From DATGLW01 sp035293965 (GTDB taxonomy: Bacteria > Actinomycetota > Acidimicrobiia > Acidimicrobiales > RAAP-2): a stretch of 36,471 nt of DNA. The notes beneath the pieces were generated by a model, which had not been told where the DNA came from, did not search any database, and saw only the letters and a list, made by a program, of their open reading frames with translations. Both the position numbers and the translations under genes were made by a program. The stretch spans positions 1-36,471 of the forward strand of contig DATGLW010000131.1 in assembly GCA_035293965.1 (NCBI GenBank), read 5' to 3'. Shown here piece after piece: positions 1 to 7,506 of the stretch (positions are counted from its first letter, which is position 1; the number at the start of each line of letters is the position of its first letter).

Positions 1-2
1 AA

Positions 3-377
3 TGTGCCTGGTGGGCTGGGATCCTCGCGGCGGGGTACCTGGCCCTGGTGATCGACTGGGTGGGGGATTCCTGGGAGATCGGCCGTCATTCGATCGATGC
101 TCGCCTCGAGATCTGGCTCGCCGCAGCCTTCCTGACCGCGATCGTGCTCGGGGGTGCCCCGAGCGCTGGGACCCGGCGCCCTGCTCCCCGCTGTCGTAGC
201 AGGGCGTGGTGGGGGCGCCGCGAGCGCTGGGAGCCGGCATTGGAGCAGGGAGCGTGGGGTGGCGACGCCCCGATCACGGCGACTGCAGCGGCTGCGCCCA
301 TGGCCACGGCTGAGCTCGCCGGACGGGGGTGTGGCCCGCTGCCGGAAGGGGTGATGTTAGCCGGCCAGCTCCTCTGA
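3..377 (+). CDS. C-terminal part of an unidentified membrane protein (5' end outside window)
   Basis: The frame is open from the left edge to TGA at 375-377. Its first 55 or so codons read like the end of an integral membrane protein: a hydrophobic stretch (AGILAAGYLALVIDWVG), a short polar loop, then a second one (IWLAAAFLTAIVLGG). After that the frame turns into about 70 residues rich in Arg, Ala, Gly and Pro with no recognisable domain, and it contains a 17-base direct repeat (161-177 and 222-238, one mismatch). A terminator-like inverted repeat follows at 383-415. I do not recognise the family. The long tail could be real, since tails of this kind recur in this window, or the frame could be accidental beyond the second hydrophobic segment. 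The start lies outside the window. Confidence 0.35.
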   Translation, partial: CAWWAGILAAGYLALVIDWVGDSWEIGRHSIDARLEIWLAAAFLTAIVLGGAPSAGTRRPAPRCRSRAWWGRRERWEPALEQGAWGGDAPITATAAAAPMATAELAGRGCGPLPEGVMLAGQLL

Positions 378-382
378 GGCCT

Positions 383-415
383 GCGCTGGGCTCGCTGGCT
401 GCCGTGGCCCAGCGC
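383..415. terminator. Inverted repeat between convergent genes, probable bidirectional terminator
   Basis: GCGCTGGGC at 383-391 is perfectly complementary to GCCCAGCGC at 407-415, giving a 9-bp stem with a 15-base loop. It sits between the end of the left-edge gene (377) and the end of the minus-strand kinase gene (429), where both transcripts should stop. There is no T-tract, which is common for terminators in very GC-rich actinobacteria. Confidence 0.5.
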
Positions 416-428
416 GCGCGAGCGCGGC

Positions 429-2483
429 TCAGGCGGGGATGCCCGACGGTGGTATGCGGCGCATGCCGGCGACCGAACCGTCGCCGCGGCGGCTGGCTGC
501 TCCACGATCCCCCGGCGCACCCGCGGCTCGCGGGCCGCTGTCCTCCCCGACGGCGTCCGGGGCGCTCCTGGTACCGCCGTTCCCGGAATGACCGGAATGA
601 CCGGAATGACCGGAAGGACCGGAAGGACCGGAAGGACCGGGCCCCGGGACGTCGTCGGCACGGTCGGGCGCGTCCTGTGGGTCGGGGCCGCCGGCCGTCG
701 CCGCCCGCTGGAGGGGCAGCAGCACCCGGAAGGTCGTCGACCACCCGGGCGTGTCGACGATGTCGACCGTTCCCTCGTGGGCCTCGACCACCGACTTGGC
801 GATGGCGAGCCCGAGCCCGGTGCCGGGCACCCCGGCGTCGGCGGTGCTCGCCAACCGGTAGAAGCGCTCGAAGAGCTGCGGCCGCTCCGAATCGGGGATG
901 CCCGGGCCGTCGTCGAGGACCTCGAGGCGTGCGAAGTGGCCGAGGGTCCCGACCCTGACCATCACGCGCCCCCCCGGTGGGGTGAATTTGATGGCGTTCG
1001 ACAACAGGTTGCCGAACAGCTGGTGGAGCCGGGCAGGGTCGCCGTTGACGATCACCGGCTGGCGAGCGACGAGCGACAGCTCGATGCGCCGTGTCGCCGC
1101 CTGGGCCGCCATGGTGTCGATGGCCTCGGTGGCGAGGAGCGCCAAGTCGGTGTCGACGAAGTGGACCCGCAGGCCGTGGCCGCCGGTGGGGTCGGTCAGC
1201 AGGTCCTCTGCTACCCGGAGGAGCTGGAGGGAGTTGCGGTCGATCGTCTTGAGCATCCGGATCTGCTCGTCGTCGAAGCTGGCTCCCGAGTCGAGCAGGA
1301 GCTCGACGAAGCCGCGGATGGAGGTGAGAGGCGTGCGCAGCTCGTGGGAGACCGTGGCGACGACGTCGTCCTTCATCTGGGTGAGCTCGCGCAGCCGGCG
1401 GTTCTGCTCGACGAGCACCTCGGTGACCTCGCGCTGGACGGCCAGCAGACGCTCGCGCTCGGCTGCCAGCTCCTCGCGCTCGGTGACGTCGCTCGCCACG
1501 GCCACGTAGCCGAGCCGCTCGTCGGCGTCGGGACCCGTGGTGACGGTGATGGCCGCCCGGCGCTGGGCTCCGTCCTTGCGCCGGAAGGTCCACACCGAGT
1601 CGTCGCCGGTGGCCGGCGCGGCGGTGAAGATCTCGACGCCGGGCGCCACGCCCAGTTGGGCGGCCCGGGTGGCGACGTCGCCGGGGTCGAGGAAGTCGAT
1701 GAGGTTGCGGTGCCCCACCACCTCCTCGGCCCGGTGGCCGAAGAGCCCTTCGGCGCCGCTGGAGAAGAACGTGATCCTGCCCGAGGCATCGGTCCCGATG
1801 ACCGCCGTCTCGGTGGCCGCCTGCAGCAGCGAGTTGAGCTGCTCGCGGGCTTCGACGGCCAGGCGGGCGCTCTCCTGGGCGAGCAGCGACTGCTCCGCCA
1901 GGTCGGCCACGTAGGCCCGGTCGCGGGCGACCATGGTGAGGAAGGAGAACGAGACCAGGGCGGCGACCACCGTGGTGACTACGGTCTCGCGCCACTCGCC
2001 TGGCGGATAGACGGGCCCGCCCACGAACACCATGGGCAGCACGAGGGCGAGCACGAGGGCGCCCAGGCCCACCAGCAGCTGCCAGCGCTTGCCGTAGAAG
2101 GCGAGCCAGACGATCGGCAGCAGGTAGAGCGGGACGAGTCCGGCGCTGACACCCTGCGCGTCGCGCAAGAGGGCGATCACCGCGATGTAGCCGATCGGCA
2201 CGGCGGGCCACGCCCAGCCCGGCAGGCGCCGCCACGGGAGGAGGAGCGCGGTGAGGGTCAGGGCGAAGAACAGCGAGCCCGCGGCGAGCACCTCGCCGGT
2301 ATGGCGGTGCGGGAAGGGCAGGAGGCTCACCAGCACCGAGGCTGCGCCCACGAGCGCGAAGACGGGCAGGCGCCGCCGGATGGAGCCGTAGAAGCCGGGG
2401 GGGTACCCGCCCGGGCCCCGCAGGTGCTCGAGGGCGGCCGTCGGGTCGACGACCGGCACCGCCGGCCGGGGCTGGTCGTTCAT
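429..2483 (-). CDS. Membrane histidine kinase with PAS domain
   Basis: A 684-residue sensor kinase that should autophosphorylate on His and pass phosphate to the regulator encoded just upstream. Residues 40-185 contain about six hydrophobic segments. A PAS domain lies around 225-335, followed by a coiled linker. The dimerisation/phosphoacceptor domain has SHELRTP with His380, and the ATPase domain has N-box NLLSNAIKF, DDGPGIP and GTGLGLAIAKS. The ATG (2483-2481) overlaps the TGA of the regulator gene (2482-2480), which fixes the start and implies translational coupling. The last 90 or so residues are an odd low-complexity tail with GPS/GHS triplets encoded by a 9-bp tandem repeat (583-641). 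The signal sensed cannot be told from sequence; an N-terminal multi-helix sensor plus PAS suggests a membrane or redox/ligand cue. Confidence 0.93.
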   Translation of the reverse strand: MNDQPRPAVPVVDPTAALEHLRGPGGYPPGFYGSIRRRLPVFALVGAASVLVSLLPFPHRHTGEVLAAGSLFFALTLTALLLPWRRLPGWAWPAVPIGYIAVIALLRDAQGVSAGLVPLYLLPIVWLAFYGKRWQLLVGLGALVLALVLPMVFVGGPVYPPGEWRETVVTTVVAALVSFSFLTMVARDRAYVADLAEQSLLAQESARLAVEAREQLNSLLQAATETAVIGTDASGRITFFSSGAEGLFGHRAEEVVGHRNLIDFLDPGDVATRAAQLGVAPGVEIFTAAPATGDDSVWTFRRKDGAQRRAAITVTTGPDADERLGYVAVASDVTEREELAAERERLLAVQREVTEVLVEQNRRLRELTQMKDDVVATVSHELRTPLTSIRGFVELLLDSGASFDDEQIRMLKTIDRNSLQLLRVAEDLLTDPTGGHGLRVHFVDTDLALLATEAIDTMAAQAATRRIELSLVARQPVIVNGDPARLHQLFGNLLSNAIKFTPPGGRVMVRVGTLGHFARLEVLDDGPGIPDSERPQLFERFYRLASTADAGVPGTGLGLAIAKSVVEAHEGTVDIVDTPGWSTTFRVLLPLQRAATAGGPDPQDAPDRADDVPGPGPSGPSGPSGHSGHSGHSGNGGTRSAPDAVGEDSGPRAAGAPGDRGAASRRGDGSVAGMRRIPPSGIPA
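583..641. repeat. 9-bp tandem repeat, six units, inside the kinase tail
   Basis: Three copies of CCGGAATGA (583-609) are followed by three copies of CCGGAAGGA (610-636) and a partial unit. Read on the minus strand in the kinase frame this encodes alternating Gly-Pro-Ser and Gly-His-Ser triplets. The two unit types form separate blocks, as expected from successive slippage expansions. Confidence 0.9.
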
Positions 2484-3193
2484 CGGCGCAGCTGCCGGTA
2501 CCGGTAGCCGAACCCCCGGACGGTCTCGAGTGGCGACTCGTCCGGGTCGTCCCAGCCGAGCTTGCGTCGCAGGCGGAGGACCGCGTACTTGACGCGGGCG
2601 GGAGCGAGGCCCGCCGGGTCGTCCCACGCCAGCTCGATCAGCTGGTCGGCGGAGAGGACCTGCCCCACGTGGCGGACGAGGGCGGCCAGCAGGCGGTACT
2701 CGGTCGGGGTGAGCAGGACCGCCTCGCCCTCGACGACGACCTCTTGGTGCACGAAGTCGACGCGCACGCGGCCGTCGTCGAAGGCAGGCTGGGGGCTGGC
2801 GGTGACTGCCTGGCGCCGGCGGATCGCCTGCAGGCGGGCGAGGAGCTCGACCCGGCTGAAGGGCTTGGTGAGGTAGTCGTCCGCGCCGGCGTTGAGCCCC
2901 CGGACCTTGTCGCGCTCGGCCGAGCGGGCGGTCAGCACGAGCACGGGCGCGTCGCTCATGTCGCGGATGCGTTCCAGCACCTGCCAGCCGTCGAGGTCGG
3001 GCAGCCCGAGGTCGAGGATCACGAGGTCGGGTCGTGACTGGTGGAAGGCCCGCAGGCCGTCGCGCCCGTTGGCGGCCTCGGTCACGCTGTAGCCCTCGCG
3101 CCCGAGCAATGCCCGCAACAGCTGCCGGATGTCCGCGTCGTCCTCGATCGCGAGCACCGACGTCCCGCCTTCGTGCACCTGCACCATCCTCAC
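2480..3193 (-). CDS. OmpR/PhoB-type response regulator
   Basis: DNA-binding regulator of about 237 residues, partner of the kinase with which it overlaps. The receiver domain shows the acidic pair (AIEDD), phosphoacceptor Asp in LVILDLGLPD (residue 61 from the GTG), Thr in VLVLTAR and Lys in GADDYLTKPFS. The C-terminal winged helix is clear (LLTPTEYRLLAALV, then VKYAVLRLRRKLG and VRGFGYRY), with some resemblance to KdpE. GTG at 3193 is preferred because GGAGG lies 7 bases upstream; ATG at 3187 would remove two residues. An upstream ATG at 3286 stays in frame but lies upstream of a good -10 element (TACAAT, 3251-3256 minus) and would add a sequence without domain character. Regulator-then-kinase order on one transcript is normal. 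Confidence 0.92.
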   Translation of the reverse strand: MRMVQVHEGGTSVLAIEDDADIRQLLRALLGREGYSVTEAANGRDGLRAFHQSRPDLVILDLGLPDLDGWQVLERIRDMSDAPVLVLTARSAERDKVRGLNAGADDYLTKPFSRVELLARLQAIRRRQAVTASPQPAFDDGRVRVDFVHQEVVVEGEAVLLTPTEYRLLAALVRHVGQVLSADQLIELAWDDPAGLAPARVKYAVLRLRRKLGWDDPDESPLETVRGFGYRYRQLRR

Positions 3194-3250
3194 CGGCCCG
3201 CCTCCGAGACCAGGTACGCGACCCGCATCCGGCCCCGACGTCGTCGGGGG

Positions 3251-3256
3251 ATTGTA
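3251..3256 (-). promoter_or_regulatory. Likely -10 element of the regulator/kinase operon
   Basis: Read on the minus strand this is TACAAT, one of the best -10 matches in the window and in a locally less GC-rich patch. It would give a leader of about 50 bases containing the GGAGG before GTG 3193. A hexamer 17 bases further upstream (GAGTCG) is only a weak -35. Confidence 0.45.
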
Positions 3257-3765
3257 ACCGGGGCTCGTTGCTTCGACTCGGATCATCGGCACGCGCTCGT
3301 CATCGGGGGAAGGGGGGCGGGGCGAAGGGGAGAGGCGGGGACGGTGCCGGCCGCCGCCCGGCCCGACGATGCGCACCCGGTGGCCCTCCGCCGGACCACC
3401 GGGTGGCCGTCGCCGACCGCCCCGCCCCGTCCCTGCCTCCCGCCGGCTCCTCCTCGTGCCGCCCGGTCCCCGCCGGTTCCCGCCAGATCGTTGCCGCCCG
3501 GGCCGGAGCCGCCGCTCCCGGTAGCCGTTCCCGGCCGCCGCCCCGGACGTGAGCGAAAGTCTCCACCAGGGTTGGTGACGACCGGGTGCGGCCCGGTTGC
3601 AACCCGGTAGCTCTGCGACGACACCCGGCCAGCTCCACGATGCCCGGCCGGTCCCCGGCGACCGCCCTGCAGGGACCCGGGGCCCCGTGCCGCTCGTGGG
3701 CGACCCGTGGCACGAGCCCCGGTCCCCCGGGCCCAGGCGTCCCGGCTGGCGGGGTCCCAGGAGGT
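3257..3765. other. Long intergenic stretch with no gene I can support
   Basis: This is the divergent space between the minus-strand regulator and yajC. All six frames are open in places, but none shows domain character or a convincing start. No tRNA, tmRNA, RNase P or SRP RNA core motif was seen. It contains an inverted repeat GCTCGTG (3692-3698) / CACGAGC (3711-3717), a palindromic GGTTGCAACC near 3595-3604, and many short C/G runs. Control of both flanking operons is the simplest explanation. Confidence 0.5.
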
Positions 3766-3903
3766 ATGGTGGCCGTCCTGTGTGGACCAAGCAGGTGGTA
3801 CCTGCCGTGTGCTGCCGAGCAGGTACGGCCTGCTGGAGAGGGCGCCCCGCCGGCCGCAGCGCCGCGGCCGGGCCGGCGCACGAGCGGCCTGTGGCGGCCG
3901 TGA
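3766..3903 (+). CDS. Possible small leader ORF upstream of yajC (45 residues, uncertain)
   Basis: A perfect AGGAGG (3759-3764) stands directly before ATG 3766 and four bases before in-frame GTG 3769. The frame runs to TGA at 3901-3903, ten bases before the yajC start. The peptide begins MVAVLCGPSRWYLPC and continues with a Pro/Ala/Arg-rich stretch containing EGAPPAAAPRPG. It has no clear signal peptide or membrane helix. A hairpin (3798-3805 with 3819-3826) lies inside it. The position before a yajC-secD-secF operon is where actinobacterial translation-arrest leader peptides are known, but the RAPP-type arrest motif is not exact here (GAPP) and the peptide is short. The same AGGAGGTATGGT could instead hold a -10 (TATGGT). 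Not recognised as a family. Confidence 0.25.
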   Translation: MVAVLCGPSRWYLPCAAEQVRPAGEGAPPAAAPRPGRRTSGLWRP

Positions 3904-3913
3904 CCGGAGACCG

Positions 3914-4333
3914 ATGACGCTGTTGGCACCCGCCGCCGCGCAGCTGGTGGCCGCGACGAGCAAGACCACCACCTCGTCGGGGGGTTCTGTCTTCCTCCTC
4001 GTGCTCATTGCGGTGGTGGCCGTCGCCTACTTCGCCTTCCTCCGCCCCCAGCAGCAGCGGGCCAAGCAGCAGCGGGCCAGGAGCCGTGAGGTCGAGGTGG
4101 GCGACGAGGTGCTGACGGTGGGGGGGATCGTCGGGCGGGTCGTCGACGTGACCGGCGACCGCGTCACCATCGTGAGCGGTGAGGACGGCGGGCCGGCCGC
4201 CATGCCCACCCGGCTCGTGATCGTCAAGCAGGGGATCGCCCGCAAGATCGAACCCGAGGGCGCCCCCCCGGGCGACGCGACGGGCGACGGCACGAAGGGC
4301 GACGGCCCGCCGGGGGAGGAGCCCGGCACGTGA
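3914..4333 (+). CDS. yajC: Preprotein translocase subunit YajC
   Basis: Small membrane component of the SecDF-YajC complex that assists SecYEG-dependent export. The 139-residue product has one membrane helix (about residues 25-43, VFLLVLIAVVAVAYFAFLR) followed at once by the family signature FLRPQQQRAKQQR and a cytoplasmic domain with VGDEVLTVGGIVGRV. The C-terminus adds a Gly/Pro/Asp-rich tail. ATG 3914 is chosen because it starts just before the helix and has GGAG at 3906-3909; the longer in-frame upstream extension is Arg-rich and lacks homology. The stop overlaps the secD GTG, so the two genes should be coupled. Confidence 0.93.
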   Translation: MTLLAPAAAQLVAATSKTTTSSGGSVFLLVLIAVVAVAYFAFLRPQQQRAKQQRARSREVEVGDEVLTVGGIVGRVVDVTGDRVTIVSGEDGGPAAMPTRLVIVKQGIARKIEPEGAPPGDATGDGTKGDGPPGEEPGT

Positions 4334-5865
4334 GCCCGGCGCCACGCGCGCGGGCTCGCTCGCAGCGGGCCTCGGTGGTGAGCGTGCTCGTCGTGGTCTT
4401 CGCCTGCCTCGGGTCCTTCCTCGCGACCCTCCTCGCGGGTTGGCACCCGCTGCTCGGGCTCGACCTCGACGGAGGCCTGTCCGTCGTCTACCAGGCGCCC
4501 CCGCACACCTCGACCGCCAACCTCGACGAGTCGGCGACGATCCTCACCAACCGGGTCGACGCGCTCGGCGTGTCCGGCGCCAAGGTGGAGGTCCAGGGCG
4601 ACAACGTGGTGGTGTCGATCCCCGGGGTGAAGAACCCGAACCAGGTGCTCTCGGCCATCGGCCAGACAGCCCAGCTCTACTTCCGCCCCGTGCTCTGCTA
4701 CGCACCGCTGTACCGGGCCCCCAAGGGCCCGCCCCCGCCCCCGCCTGCCTCGCCGCCCACCTGCGGCGCCGCTTACCAGCTCACCCAGGCCAACCTGGCC
4801 GTGAACCCGAGCACCGGCCAGTCGCGCAACATCCCGCCCGACCCCTCCCTGGCCACGTACCCCACGACCCCGGCGAGCCACGACGCCCAGCACGCGACGG
4901 TGGTGCTCCCCGGCCTGCATGGCACCCCCTACCGCTACGTGCTCGGGCCTGCGCCGCTCACGGGGCGCGCCGTGAAGTCGGCGCTGGCCCAGCAGAACCA
5001 GGTCGGTGCCTGGGTGGTGAACTACACGCTCACCTCGAGCGGCTCGTCGCGCTGGGACGACCTGGCCCGCCAAAACTTCCACCAGCTCGTGGCGATCGAG
5101 CTCGACGGCGTGGTCCAGTCGGCGCCCATCATCCAGCCTGACCAGTCGTCGTTCACCTCTTTCGAGGGCCAGGGGCAGATCTCCGGTGGCAGCAACTTCA
5201 CCGAGACCTACGCCAAGAACCTGGCGCTCGCCATGCAGTACGGCGCGCTCCCGGTACGGCTGACGGCACAGACCACCCAGACCGTGTCGCCCACGCTCGG
5301 CCGCTCGTCCCTCGAGGCCGGGCTGGTGGCCGGGCTGGCGGGGCTGGGCCTCGTGATGCTCTACGTGATCGTCTACTACCGGGCGCTCGGCCTCGTGGTC
5401 CTCTCCGGCCTGGCCCTGACCGCCGCGCTGCTGTGGGCGCTCGTGTCGGCCCTCGGCCACTCGAACGGCCTCACCTTGGACCTGGCCGGCGTGACCGGCC
5501 TCATCGTGTCGGTCGGCATCACCGTCGACTCGTACATCGTCTACTTCGAGCGCCTGAAGGACGAGACGCGCGCCGGCCGGACGCTGCGCACCAGCGTCGA
5601 TCGGGGCTTCCAGAGCGCGTGGCGTACGGTTCTGGCCGCGGACCTCGTGTCGCTGATCGGCGCCGTGCTCCTGTACTTCATCACCGTCGGCGCGGTCAAG
5701 GGGTTCGCCTTCTTCCTCGGGCTCTCGACGCTCCTCGACCTCGTGATCACCTACTTCTACACTCGCCCGCTCGTTCTCCTGCTGGGCCGCAGCGAACGGC
5801 TCAGCGAGGCCCGCCTCCTCGGGATCGCCCGGGGCGTCGCCGTGCCGAGCGGCGCCTCGCCGTGA
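4330..5865 (+). CDS. secD: Protein translocase subunit SecD
   Basis: Proton-motive-force-using export factor that pulls substrates on the outer face of the membrane, acting with SecF. The 511-residue product has TM1 at about 15-37, the hallmark GLDLDGG at 43-49, the extracytoplasmic P1 region with ILTNRVDALGVSG, and a five-helix C-terminal block (about 320-500) including GITVDSYIVYFERLKDE, the functional TM4 motif. An insertion around residues 132-145 is proline-rich (PPPPPPASPP), unlike the enterobacterial protein. GTG 4330 overlaps the TGA of yajC (GTGA). The end overlaps secF in the same manner. Confidence 0.96.
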   Translation: MSPAPRARARSQRASVVSVLVVVFACLGSFLATLLAGWHPLLGLDLDGGLSVVYQAPPHTSTANLDESATILTNRVDALGVSGAKVEVQGDNVVVSIPGVKNPNQVLSAIGQTAQLYFRPVLCYAPLYRAPKGPPPPPPASPPTCGAAYQLTQANLAVNPSTGQSRNIPPDPSLATYPTTPASHDAQHATVVLPGLHGTPYRYVLGPAPLTGRAVKSALAQQNQVGAWVVNYTLTSSGSSRWDDLARQNFHQLVAIELDGVVQSAPIIQPDQSSFTSFEGQGQISGGSNFTETYAKNLALAMQYGALPVRLTAQTTQTVSPTLGRSSLEAGLVAGLAGLGLVMLYVIVYYRALGLVVLSGLALTAALLWALVSALGHSNGLTLDLAGVTGLIVSVGITVDSYIVYFERLKDETRAGRTLRTSVDRGFQSAWRTVLAADLVSLIGAVLLYFITVGAVKGFAFFLGLSTLLDLVITYFYTRPLVLLLGRSERLSEARLLGIARGVAVPSGASP

Positions 5866-7448
5866 GCCCCGCCGAGCGCCCCGATCCCGGGCGGCTGCTC
5901 GAGCCGGGCGCGGCTGCCCGGGCTGCCTCCCGCGGAGCCGCCGCGCCTGCCGCGACCGGCGGGGCCTCGGCGCCTGCGGCCGTCGACGGCGGAGCCGCCG
6001 CTGCGCCCTCCGTGCCCGGCCGGCCTGGCGCGTTCCGCCGCTTCCGGGGCGCCTTCGGGCGGATGTACCGGGGGGAGACCCGCGTCGACTTCGTCGGGCG
6101 CCGCCGCCTGTGGCTGGGGTTGTCGGCCACGGTGATCCTGGCCGGCGTGGTGTCACTCGGGGTGCGGGGCCTCAACTTCGGCATCGACTTCCGCGGCGGC
6201 ACGTCGTGGAGCGTGCTGGCCCCCGGGGTCACCCAGGCGGAGGCGACCGGCGCCGTGGCGTCGGCGGGGCTCAACCAGCCGGTGGTCGAGATCCTCGGGG
6301 GCAAGACGGTCCAGGTCCAGGCGGACCTCAACGACCTGGCGCCGAGCGCGCGGCAAGCCGAGACCCAGAAGGTGACGGCCGCCCTGGCCTCCCTGGCTCA
6401 CCATGCCACCGGCCGGTCCCAGGAGGTGTCGATCACCACCGTCGGGCCCAACTGGGGCAGCCAGGTGACCCAGCGGGCGCTCGTCGCCCTGCTCGTGTTC
6501 TTCGCCGCCGTGTCGATCTACATCAGCCTGCGCTTCGAGCCGAAGATGGCGGGGGCCGCCTTCCTGGCGCTGGTGCACGACGTCCTCGTGACCGTCGGGG
6601 TGTACTCGCTGGCCGGCTTCCAGGTCACGCCGGACACGGTGATCGCCGTCCTCACGATCCTCGGCTACTCGCTCTATGACACCGTCGTGGTATTCGACCG
6701 TGTCCGCGACAATGCCAAGGGCCTGGGCTCGACGGGCCGCATGACCTACAGCGAGATGGTGAACCTGTCGATGAACCAGACGCTGGCGCGCTCGGTGAAC
6801 ACGACCCTCGTGGCCGTGCTGCCCGTGCTCGCCGTCCTCGTCGTGGGGGCCGAGATCCTCGGTGCCCTCTCGCTCAAGGACTACGGGTTGGCCCTCTTCG
6901 TGGGCCTGGTGAGCGGCGCCTACTCCTCGATCTTCATCGCCTCGCCGCTGCTGGCCACCTTCAAGGAGCGCGAGCCTCGCTACGCCGCCATCCGCCAGCG
7001 CCTCGCGGCCAGGGGCGAGCGTGCGGCGGTGCTCACGCCGAGCGAGGCCGCCGCGATGACTGCGGGCGGCGGCGGGGGTGTCGCGACCCCCTCGCGCCGG
7101 CGCGCCCCTGCCGCCGGGCGCCCGGGGCTCCTTCGCCCGGGCACGGCGCGCGGTGCCCAGGAGTCCGGCGCCGGGGGCGGTATCCCCGACAGCGGCCTTG
7201 CGGAGGCGGGCGCGCCGCCTCGAGACGGGCAGGACGCGAGGGCCGGAGGGGCCCCTCCCGGCCCGGCGCCCGCCGCCCCGGCCGTACCTGGCGCCGGCCA
7301 GGTGCCCGCCGCCCGGACCCCTCCCGGCACCGCCCGGGCGCCTGGAGGGGGCGGGCCGAAGGGTGCCGCTGCAGGCCGCAGGGGGGCCGCCGGCCCGCGG
7401 CGGGCATCGAAGGGCGCGAAGGGGGCCAAGGGCAGGCGCCGGCGCTGA
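5862..7448 (+). CDS. secF: Protein translocase subunit SecF, with long terminal extensions
   Basis: Partner of SecD. GTG 5862 overlaps the secD TGA (5863-5865) and is in frame, giving 528 residues. A 65-residue Ala/Gly/Pro-rich N-terminal extension precedes TM1 (about 83-102). The hallmark GIDFRGG is at 107-113 and the conserved TM4 motif reads GYSLYDTVVVFDRVRDN. The five C-terminal helices end near residue 370. After that comes a tail of about 130 residues (roughly 398-528), Ala/Gly/Pro-rich and ending in the strongly basic KGAKGAKGRRRR. Typical bacterial SecF is 300-400 residues, so both ends are unusually long. The basic end resembles ribosome- or nucleic-acid-contacting tails, but that is conjecture. 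Confidence 0.95.
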   Translation: MSPAERPDPGRLLEPGAAARAASRGAAAPAATGGASAPAAVDGGAAAAPSVPGRPGAFRRFRGAFGRMYRGETRVDFVGRRRLWLGLSATVILAGVVSLGVRGLNFGIDFRGGTSWSVLAPGVTQAEATGAVASAGLNQPVVEILGGKTVQVQADLNDLAPSARQAETQKVTAALASLAHHATGRSQEVSITTVGPNWGSQVTQRALVALLVFFAAVSIYISLRFEPKMAGAAFLALVHDVLVTVGVYSLAGFQVTPDTVIAVLTILGYSLYDTVVVFDRVRDNAKGLGSTGRMTYSEMVNLSMNQTLARSVNTTLVAVLPVLAVLVVGAEILGALSLKDYGLALFVGLVSGAYSSIFIASPLLATFKEREPRYAAIRQRLAARGERAAVLTPSEAAAMTAGGGGGVATPSRRRAPAAGRPGLLRPGTARGAQESGAGGGIPDSGLAEAGAPPRDGQDARAGGAPPGPAPAAPAVPGAGQVPAARTPPGTARAPGGGGPKGAAAGRRGAAGPRRASKGAKGAKGRRRR

Positions 7449-7494
7449 GGGTCAGGCGTCGGTGCGGGTGGGCCTGGGCGGGCACGGTGTCGGG

Positions 7495-7500
7495 TAGCGT
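7495..7500 (+). promoter_or_regulatory. -10 element for leaderless relA transcript
   Basis: TAGCGT in the context GGGTAGCGT, ending six bases before the relA ATG. With the usual distance from -10 to transcription start, RNA would begin at or next to the A of the start codon. An AAGGA touches the ATG with no spacer, so it is poorly placed as a Shine-Dalgarno sequence. Confidence 0.5.
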
Positions 7501-7506
7501 GAAGGA

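Noticed and set aside
3186..3286. Longer regulator starting at ATG 3286
   Set aside because: The extension has no receiver-domain homology, no Shine-Dalgarno, and lies upstream of the probable -10 at 3251-3256.
3541..3620. RNase P or tRNA-like sequence (GAGCGAAAGTC, CCCGGTTGCAACCCGG)
   Set aside because: No complete cloverleaf or RNase P core could be assembled; the similarity is a few bases only.
5433..5861. secF start far upstream at 5433
   Set aside because: This part is a shadow frame within secD; GTG 5862 with a GTGA overlap is the natural start.
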